Shown here piece by piece: positions 58,407 through 64,000 of a DNA stretch of 64,000 nt. The stretch is from an uncultured Crocinitomix sp. (lineage in GTDB: Bacteria > Bacteroidota > Bacteroidia > Flavobacteriales_D > Crocinitomicaceae): positions 1 to 64,000 of the forward strand of contig CAKZON010000014.1 of assembly GCA_937136425.1 (NCBI GenBank), written 5' to 3'. A program made the position numbers and the translations under genes. The notes under the pieces were generated by a model. That model had not been told where the DNA came from. It saw only the letters and a list, made by a program, of their open reading frames with translations, and did no database searches. How positions within the stretch are numbered: the first letter of the stretch is position 1; every line of letters begins with the position of its first letter.

Positions 58407-59348
58407 TTGAAACAGTTTAAACCATATTTAATTCTAGCATTTTGGCTTGTTGGTTCACTGCAGGTATTTGCACAACAAGATCATCTATACGATACTGATG
58501 GGGTGGGCTCTTATGCTTTGAATCCAGCATCAATTGGAACCTTGAATAAACTATCAATTAGTAATAGAATGAGTTTTACGCCATTCGATTCTCAATACAC
58601 TCCAACAAGTTTTCAGTTAAATGGGGCAGTTAAATGCTTAAAATTTGGAGATAAAGACTTGCCTAAAATTCGAGGAGCTGTAGGTTTAAAAAGTGATTAT
58701 GGGCGAACTTGGTTTATTTGGAGGATGGGGGTTGCTGCACAATTTAATCTTCAATTTGATTTAGGGCGATCATTTTTAAGTATTGGACTAGCTCCAAAGA
58801 TTGAAAATGTCACTTATCCTAGTCCTTATTTTGGTTGTGTTGTGTTACCTGCTGAATATTCAATTTTTCCTCCAAAAGATTATAGTCGACAAAATAATTG
58901 GGGGCTTGATGCAGGAGTTTATTGGTATAATGAGCGTTTTAATTTAGGATTTTCAACAAGCAATTTATTGAGACAAAATCCGGAGGAATACATTTACAAT
59001 AGTCGTTTATATCACCTCCACGGTTCTTATGAACGCCTATTGAGCCGAAAGTTCAGGTTAAAGGGAGTGTTAAATTCTCAAGCGAATAAAAACACTGTAA
59101 ATATTTCAACCATGTTATATGGGATTATGGGAAAAAGAGAGTTAACTGTTGGCATAGGATATAATACAGACAGAAACCTAATTGGAGGTGCTTCTATTCG
59201 CATGGGAGGCTTATATTTAGGATGTTTTATGCGTTATAATGTATCGAGTTTTTATTATGCCAAATACAGTTTAGAATATCGCCTAGCATTTGAATTGTTT
59301 GATAGTGAATTACGTCAATTTGATGCATCAGGAAATCCTGCCTTTTAG
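58407..59348 (+). CDS. PorP/SprF-family T9SS outer-membrane protein (copy 1)
   Basis: 313 aa with a TTG start; the signal peptide (LAFWLVGSLQVFAQQ) follows directly and no ATG fits. The family mark is the opening QDHLYDTDGVGSYALNPASIGTLNKLSISNR, then barrel strands: FNLQFDLGRSFLSIGLAPKIE, NWGLDAGVYWYNERFNLGFSTSNLL, ELTVGIGYNTDRNLIGGASIRMGGLYLGCFMRYN. In T9SS, PorP/SprF proteins attach the type B cargo or gliding adhesins to the outer membrane. No type B cargo gene is adjacent. A second copy starts 136 bases downstream. Confidence 0.85.
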   Translation: MKQFKPYLILAFWLVGSLQVFAQQDHLYDTDGVGSYALNPASIGTLNKLSISNRMSFTPFDSQYTPTSFQLNGAVKCLKFGDKDLPKIRGAVGLKSDYGRTWFIWRMGVAAQFNLQFDLGRSFLSIGLAPKIENVTYPSPYFGCVVLPAEYSIFPPKDYSRQNNWGLDAGVYWYNERFNLGFSTSNLLRQNPEEYIYNSRLYHLHGSYERLLSRKFRLKGVLNSQANKNTVNISTMLYGIMGKRELTVGIGYNTDRNLIGGASIRMGGLYLGCFMRYNVSSFYYAKYSLEYRLAFELFDSELRQFDASGNPAF

Positions 59349-59483
59349 TCTTGTTATTACAAAAATGAGGTGTTTATTGTAACTTATTGAGGTTGGACTT
59401 GTTTAAGCAAATATACAATTCTGTCGAACGGGTTTTGTCTAGAATATTTGATAATATAATTCATTTTAAAATAAAAATACATT

Positions 59484-60386
59484 ATGCTAATCCCCAAAAC
59501 TTTAACCATAATTCTTGTTGTATTGAGTGTGTCTGTTTTTGGACAACAAGATCCTTTGTTTGCAAGCGAAGGACAACGTTCTTTTTGGTTTAACCCAGCT
59601 TCAATAAGTACGTTTAATTCTTATAGTATAAGCAGTATTGGACGAAAGCAGTGGATTGGGGTAGATGGTTCACCAGCAAGTATAGAACTAAGTGGAGCGT
59701 TTAAATATTTGAAAATAGGAGGTAAAGATATTCCTTTTTCTGCTGGAGGAATAGGAGGAAGATATCGATACGAGTCTGTTGGTTTTTTTCGTTCGCACGT
59801 TATAACTGTTCCGTTAAATATGCAATTTCAGTTATCTAATACTTACATTAGTATTGGTGTTTCTCCGGGGATGCATCACCTTAGTTTTGACGGAGTTTGG
59901 GTGCCGCCAACTCCTTCTCCAGATCCAACGATTCCTCCTTATGCATCAACATCTCAAGCCAAATTTACTACAGGAGCAGGTATTCAGTGGTATGGAAGAT
60001 ATTTTTCGCTAGGAATTGCAAGCACTCATTTATTTCAGGAAAGCTTTGATGAAATTAATTATAACACACGCCGTCACTATTATTTAAACGGTTCTTATTT
60101 CCATTCGTTTAGTAATGAATTTGCATTACAAGCAATTGCCGTGGCCAGAACTGATGCAGGAATAACATCTGTACAAGGATTGGTAAGTGCTATTTTAGGA
60201 AGTAGAAATAAAATGTCTGTCGGGCTGGGGTACCGAAATAGGGATGCCCTAATTGGTGCAGTTACAGCAAGGTTCGACAGATTTTATTGCGGTTATTTTG
60301 TAGAGTATTTGAATTCTGTTTTGTCTAATGCGACATTTAGTCACGAATTTCGTGTTGCCTATGAATTATTTGATCAGAATTTATGA
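59484..60386 (+). CDS. PorP/SprF-family T9SS outer-membrane protein (copy 2)
   Basis: 300 aa. Signal peptide ends SVFGQQ. It shares with copy 1 the opening QDPLFASEGQRSFWFNPASISTFNSYSISS, the centre GAGIQWYGRYFSLGIASTHLF and the end KMSVGLGYRNRDALIGAVTARFDRFYCGYFVEYL. A Pro-rich loop VPPTPSPDPTIPP near 140 is an extracellular-loop candidate and is unique to this copy. Duplication of PorP/SprF genes is common and is thought to match different cargo. A hairpin at 60396 follows. Confidence 0.85.
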   Translation: MLIPKTLTIILVVLSVSVFGQQDPLFASEGQRSFWFNPASISTFNSYSISSIGRKQWIGVDGSPASIELSGAFKYLKIGGKDIPFSAGGIGGRYRYESVGFFRSHVITVPLNMQFQLSNTYISIGVSPGMHHLSFDGVWVPPTPSPDPTIPPYASTSQAKFTTGAGIQWYGRYFSLGIASTHLFQESFDEINYNTRRHYYLNGSYFHSFSNEFALQAIAVARTDAGITSVQGLVSAILGSRNKMSVGLGYRNRDALIGAVTARFDRFYCGYFVEYLNSVLSNATFSHEFRVAYELFDQNL

Positions 60387-60395
60387 AATGGTTTG

Positions 60396-60414
60396 CAGCA
60401 TCAACTAGATGCTG
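60396..60414. terminator. Hairpin between convergent genes
   Basis: Perfect CAGCATC (60396-60402) and GATGCTG (60408-60414), loop AACTA. No T run on either side, so termination is uncertain. Confidence 0.35.
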
Positions 60415-60422
60415 AGCATGCA

Positions 60423-60830
60423 TTATGAGCGCTTAACGGCAAATAATTCACCAACAGTTGCTTTACGCTCTGGCGTTGTAGTAAAGGGCAAATAGAAAAG
60501 TGGTGCATCTTCTTCTTCAAAATGAGTTATGTCAAATGCAATCGCGTCAATTGCTTCCGCGTCTTCTTCCAGTTGTAGTTTTACTTCGTAAGCCAAAGCA
60601 TAACCATTCATTTTAGATGCTTTCATTTCTCCTTCACAATACCCCGTTAAATTATCAATAACTTGACCAATTGTAGGTACTTTTTTGGAATCAATTTCCA
60701 TTTCTAAAGGATGCACATTTCCAATCGTATCTATAAAAGCTCCAAATGGGTAAGATTCGCCAGTTTCAACTAATAATTCTGTTGCGTATTCTACACTGTG
60801 TGTTAATAATTTTTCTACTTCTTCAATCAT
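60423..60830 (-). CDS. Conserved-looking protein of unknown function downstream of uvrB
   Basis: 135 aa, cytoplasmic and acidic. Visible segments are LLTHSVEYATELLVETGESYPFGAFIDTIGNVHPLEME, MNGYALAYEVKLQLEEDAEAIDAIAFDITHFEEEDAPLFYLPFTTT. The GESYPFGAFI and DAIAFDITHxE pattern suggests one globular alpha/beta domain; I cannot name it. Its ATG overlaps the uvrB stop (ATGA, 60827-60830), so translation should be coupled, and it may share a role or simply the transcript with uvrB. Confidence 0.75.
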   Translation of the reverse strand: MIEEVEKLLTHSVEYATELLVETGESYPFGAFIDTIGNVHPLEMEIDSKKVPTIGQVIDNLTGYCEGEMKASKMNGYALAYEVKLQLEEDAEAIDAIAFDITHFEEEDAPLFYLPFTTTPERKATVGELFAVKRS

Positions 60831-62851
60831 TCTAATGACTTTAGTTTTTTATCCAGAACGTACATTTCGTCTCTTAGTCGAGCAGCCTCAATAAAGTCAA
60901 GCGCTTTTGCGGCTTTTTCCATGTCACTCTTAATTTTCTTAATACTCTTTTGCAATTGCTCTTTTGACATATAATCAAATACAGGATCAGCTGCCATGGC
61001 CAATTCTACATTTGTGTCGTATATTTTCTCCTTACCTTCAGATCCTGCTACTTTGGTTTGGTTCAGGATACTTTCAGTAGTACGCTTAATTTGTGTTGGT
61101 GTGATGTTATTTTCAATGTTGTATGCCTCTTGAATTGCTCTTCTTCGCTCTGTTTCATCAATGGTGCGTTGCATACTGTTGGTAATTCTATCAGCATACA
61201 TAATTACGTATCCGTTGACGTTACGCGCGGCTCTTCCCACAGTTTGGGTTAAAGCTCTTTCAGAACGTAAAAAACCTTCTTTATCCGCATCAATAATTGC
61301 AACTAGAGAAACCTCAGGTAAATCTAGTCCTTCACGTAGTAAGTTGACACCAATTAACACATCAAAATCACCAAGCCTTAATTGGCGCAATATTTCAACC
61401 CGCTCTAGCGTATCTACATCTGAGTGGATATAACGACAAGGAATTCCTAAACGATCTAAATATTTTTGGAGTTCTTCTGCCATCCTTTTGGTCAGTGTAG
61501 TTACCAAAACACGTTCATTTCTGTCTTTGCGAATATGAATTTCTTCAATTAAATCATCAATTTGATTCTCACTTGGTCTAACCTCAATTAATGGATCCAA
61601 TAATCCAGTAGGGCGAATTACCTGTTCAATGATAACTCCTTCAGATTTTTCTAATTCATAATCTGCCGGAGTAGCACTCACATATAATGTTTGATTAGTT
61701 ACAGACTCGAATTCTTCAAATTTTAAAGGACGATTGTCTAAAGCTGCTGGTAATCTAAAACCAAAATCAACTAGATTTACTTTTCTAGATCTGTCACCAC
61801 CATACATGGCCTTAATTTGTGGAATTGTAACGTGACTTTCGTCAATCATCAACACAAAGTCGTCAGGAAAATAATCTAACAAACAGAATGGGCGTGAACC
61901 CGGTTGGCGTTTATCAAAATAGCGCGAATAATTCTCAATTCCAGAACAATAACCCAATTCACGAATCATTTCTAAATCATAATTGGCGCGTTCATCAATT
62001 CGTTGGGCTTCAATTAGCTTACCTTCACGTTTTAAAAACTCAACATGATTTCCTATGTCAATTTCTATTTGTCTAATAGCGCTATTGATGGTTTCTTGAC
62101 TAGAAACAAAGATGTTTGCAGGGAAAATATTTGTCTCCTCAAATTGCTCAATCTTTTGATTGGTTTCTGGGTCAAAAGTGTAAATTTCTTCAATTTCATC
62201 TCCCCAAAAGATTATTCTTAAGGCATAATCTACATAAGCCAGAAAAATATCTACAGTATCTCCTTTAACTCTAAAGTTTCCTCTTTCAGGATCAATATCG
62301 TTTCTTGAATAGAGATTTTGCACCAAATTCAACAAAAACTTATTGCGAGAAACCAGCATTCCCTTTTTAATTTCTATAATGCTATTTTCAAATTCCTCAG
62401 GATTTCCAACCCCATAAATACAAGAAACAGATGCAACAATAATAACATCTTTCCTGCCTGAAAGTAAAGAGGATGTTGCAGCTAATCGCAATTTCTCTAT
62501 TTCATCATTGATGGACATATCCTTTTCAATAAAGGTATTTGTCGTAGGTAAATAGGCTTCCGGTTGATAGTAATCGTAATACGACACAAAATATTCAACC
62601 GCGTTATTAGGAAAAAAGCTTTTAAACTCTCCGTATAGTTGGGCTGCCAGTGTTTTATTGTGCGATAAAATTAGTGTAGGGCGGTTTATCTCTTTAATGA
62701 CATTAGCCATTGTAAAGGTTTTACCACTTCCTGTAACTCCTAATAAAGTCTGAAAATCAATCCCTTCGTCTAAACCTTCAACAATTTGTCGAATTGCTTC
62801 AGGTTGATCACCTGTTGGGTCGAAATCTGACTGTAATTCAAACTTCTTCAT
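60827..62851 (-). CDS. uvrB: Excinuclease ABC subunit B
   Basis: 674 aa, normal length. It is the helicase-like subunit of nucleotide excision repair that loads on damaged DNA with UvrA and holds the strand for UvrC. Visible are Walker A GVTGSGKTFTMANV, the beta-hairpin segment YFVSYYDYYQPEAYLP, the motif VSCIYGVGNPE, DEIEKLR-like helicase motifs, the final helicase motif QTVGRAARN and the C-terminal UVR domain (YMSKEQLQKSIKKIKSDMEKAAKALDFIEAARLRDEM). It overlaps the end of ispH by 14 bases, so the genes share one message. Confidence 0.98.
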   Translation of the reverse strand: MKKFELQSDFDPTGDQPEAIRQIVEGLDEGIDFQTLLGVTGSGKTFTMANVIKEINRPTLILSHNKTLAAQLYGEFKSFFPNNAVEYFVSYYDYYQPEAYLPTTNTFIEKDMSINDEIEKLRLAATSSLLSGRKDVIIVASVSCIYGVGNPEEFENSIIEIKKGMLVSRNKFLLNLVQNLYSRNDIDPERGNFRVKGDTVDIFLAYVDYALRIIFWGDEIEEIYTFDPETNQKIEQFEETNIFPANIFVSSQETINSAIRQIEIDIGNHVEFLKREGKLIEAQRIDERANYDLEMIRELGYCSGIENYSRYFDKRQPGSRPFCLLDYFPDDFVLMIDESHVTIPQIKAMYGGDRSRKVNLVDFGFRLPAALDNRPLKFEEFESVTNQTLYVSATPADYELEKSEGVIIEQVIRPTGLLDPLIEVRPSENQIDDLIEEIHIRKDRNERVLVTTLTKRMAEELQKYLDRLGIPCRYIHSDVDTLERVEILRQLRLGDFDVLIGVNLLREGLDLPEVSLVAIIDADKEGFLRSERALTQTVGRAARNVNGYVIMYADRITNSMQRTIDETERRRAIQEAYNIENNITPTQIKRTTESILNQTKVAGSEGKEKIYDTNVELAMAADPVFDYMSKEQLQKSIKKIKSDMEKAAKALDFIEAARLRDEMYVLDKKLKSLE

Positions 62852-64000
62852 TAAAAGTATTTTTAATATTTGCTAGGGCCAATTCTATATCAGCACTTGT
62901 ATTGGTCAACTCTAATATACGCTGAATTACTCTATCAACGGTAGCATCAGGACATGAGGCACCGCTTGTTAAAACAATTTTTAATGGACGATTTTCTGGT
63001 ATAAATGTTTTTGATTCTAGTAGTTCGTCTTTGTGCATGTCAAAATGATGAACGACATTGTGTGTTTTAATTTCGTCCTCATCTTTAATATAAAAGGTTT
63101 TAAACTTTTGTTCACATAATTCTACCAAATGCGAAGTGTTAGAGCTGTTGTATCCTCCAACTACAATTGCTAAATCGGCTTCTTGATCTAACAAAGCTAA
63201 GGTTGCAGATTGATTGTCATTAGTCGCGTAGCAAAGTGTATCTCGTGTATTCGCAAAATGCTCTTTACTGTGTTCTTGGCCAAATTTTTGAAGCATTATA
63301 TCAGCTAAATAATCTGAAATTTCTTGAGTTTCAGATGCCAACATTGTTGTTTGGTTAACCACGCCAATTTTAGATAAATCAGTCGTAAAGTTAAAGTCTG
63401 CCGAATATCTGCCGGCAAATGTTTGAAGAAAATCATTCTCAGTTAAATCTCCTAGAATCATTTTCCCTAACAATTCAGCCTCTGCAATATCTCTAATTAC
63501 AATTGACTTGGCGTAAGCTTTTGAATGTGAAAAAGTGGCTCTCGTTTCTTCGTGCTTGTCTTTTCCATGAATAATTACGGTGTAATCATCCGTTCCAAGT
63601 TTTTCAGATTTTTTCCAAACACGTTCAACAAAAGGGCAAGTAGTATTATAACGAGGCGTATCAACGCCAATATCTTTTAATTTGTTTTCAATTTCAATCG
63701 TTGTTCCAAAAGCTGGAATAATCACTATATCATCTGGTTTTATTTCACTCCAGGGAATGAGCTGATTTCCTTTGGTGTCTTGTAAAAATTGAATGCCATG
63801 GTTTTCCAAATCGCCATTTACACCAGGATTATGAATCATTTGACTGAGCAAAAAAATGCGTTTGTCAGGATTCTCTGCAATTGCTTTATAAGATATTTCA
63901 ATTGCATTTTCTACGCCAAAGCAAAAACCAAAATGTCTGCCCAAAATAAATTCAACGTTGCCAAAATCTAAACGGGTAGGGGTAAAGTCCTTTTTTCGTT
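62838..64000 (-). CDS. ispH: 4-hydroxy-3-methylbut-2-enyl diphosphate reductase (5' end outside window)
   Basis: The last enzyme of the non-mevalonate isoprenoid pathway, which makes IPP and DMAPP with a 4Fe-4S cluster. The frame runs on past the right edge, where it reads FTPTRLDFGNVEFILGRHFG, the usual Bacteroidota start; the TTG inside LGRHFG is therefore not the true start. The three cluster Cys are in FGFCFGVENA, TTCPFVERVWKK and SGASCPDATVD. About 387 residues are visible. The stop overlaps the uvrB start by 14 bases. A short N-terminal piece and the promoter are missing. Confidence 0.96.
   Translation of the reverse strand, partial: RKKDFTPTRLDFGNVEFILGRHFGFCFGVENAIEISYKAIAENPDKRIFLLSQMIHNPGVNGDLENHGIQFLQDTKGNQLIPWSEIKPDDIVIIPAFGTTIEIENKLKDIGVDTPRYNTTCPFVERVWKKSEKLGTDDYTVIIHGKDKHEETRATFSHSKAYAKSIVIRDIAEAELLGKMILGDLTENDFLQTFAGRYSADFNFTTDLSKIGVVNQTTMLASETQEISDYLADIMLQKFGQEHSKEHFANTRDTLCYATNDNQSATLALLDQEADLAIVVGGYNSSNTSHLVELCEQKFKTFYIKDEDEIKTHNVVHHFDMHKDELLESKTFIPENRPLKIVLTSGASCPDATVDRVIQRILELTNTSADIELALANIKNTFNEEV

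Noticed and set aside
61161-61433. 90-codon plus-strand frame inside uvrB
   Set aside because: Antisense to the conserved helicase motifs of uvrB; no start context or domain.
1-64000. tRNA, rRNA, insertion sequences, prophage or att sites
   Set aside because: Read for CCA-ended cloverleaf sequence, transposase or integrase motifs and long direct or inverted repeats. None was found by eye.

Overview
This window reads as chromosomal DNA of a member of the Bacteroidota, most likely order Flavobacteriales (a Crocinitomicaceae-like genome is my guess, not proven). The reasons are: low GC; several C-terminal type IX secretion (T9SS) sorting domains of the YPNP type; two PorP/SprF outer-membrane proteins; many short lipoproteins with a Cys lipobox; promoters of the Bacteroidota form TTG-N19/20-TAnnTTTG; almost no Shine-Dalgarno sequences; and housekeeping genes (rpsA, ispH, uvrB, priA, truA, dinB, radC) of the Bacteroidota type. 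I saw no tRNA, rRNA, CRISPR array, insertion sequence or prophage.

Layout. 1-7.5 kb: the end of prmC, a secreted T9SS cargo protein, small lipoproteins, a thiolase and a PAS sensor kinase. 7.5-9.7 kb: rpsA (ribosomal protein S1) with a clear promoter, a structured leader and a terminator. 9.7-17.3 kb: envelope and secreted proteins (paired lipoproteins, a CotH-like protein, a ClpP-fold T9SS cargo protein) and a dicarboxylate/amino-acid symporter. 17.4-22.3 kb: a NUDIX hydrolase, then a rightward cluster (DUF493 protein, membrane protein, beta-barrel, lipoprotein, metallo-beta-lactamase-fold hydrolase, GH25 lysozyme). 22.3-23.2 kb: a 936-base gene-free region holding three copies of a hairpin element with a conserved loop and co-varying stems. 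This is the most unusual feature of the window. 23.2-36 kb: a TlpA-like thioredoxin, an FtsX-type permease with its ATPase, an acetyltransferase, a small membrane protein with an R2K-type ATP-grasp protein, plsC, priA and a NarL-type two-component pair. 36-42.6 kb: a beta-barrel, radC, then a tight operon of a polysaccharide-deacetylase-like protein, a BtuF/FecB-like binding protein, its FecCD permease and ATPase, and a GSCFA protein. 42.6-46 kb: leftward dinB, a PrcB-like lipoprotein, a K+ channel-like protein, truA and a small membrane protein. 46-56.2 kb: a barrel protein and an S41 peptidase, then two giant paralogous BNR-repeat T9SS proteins in tandem. 56.3-64 kb: an esterase, a lipoprotein, a VOC protein, two PorP/SprF proteins, and a leftward ispH-uvrB-unknown operon cut by the window end.

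How the parts work together. Much of the window serves the cell envelope: T9SS cargo, PorP/SprF proteins, lipoproteins and barrels, an importer, lipid synthesis (plsC) and wall or glycan enzymes (GH25, deacetylase-like, GSCFA). The rest is replication restart, repair and translation. Two RNA-level signals stand out. One is the tandem hairpin array at 22.46-22.88 kb. The other is the rpsA leader, whose second and third hairpin loops are complementary to each other. All functions are inferred from sequence reading alone; no database search was run.
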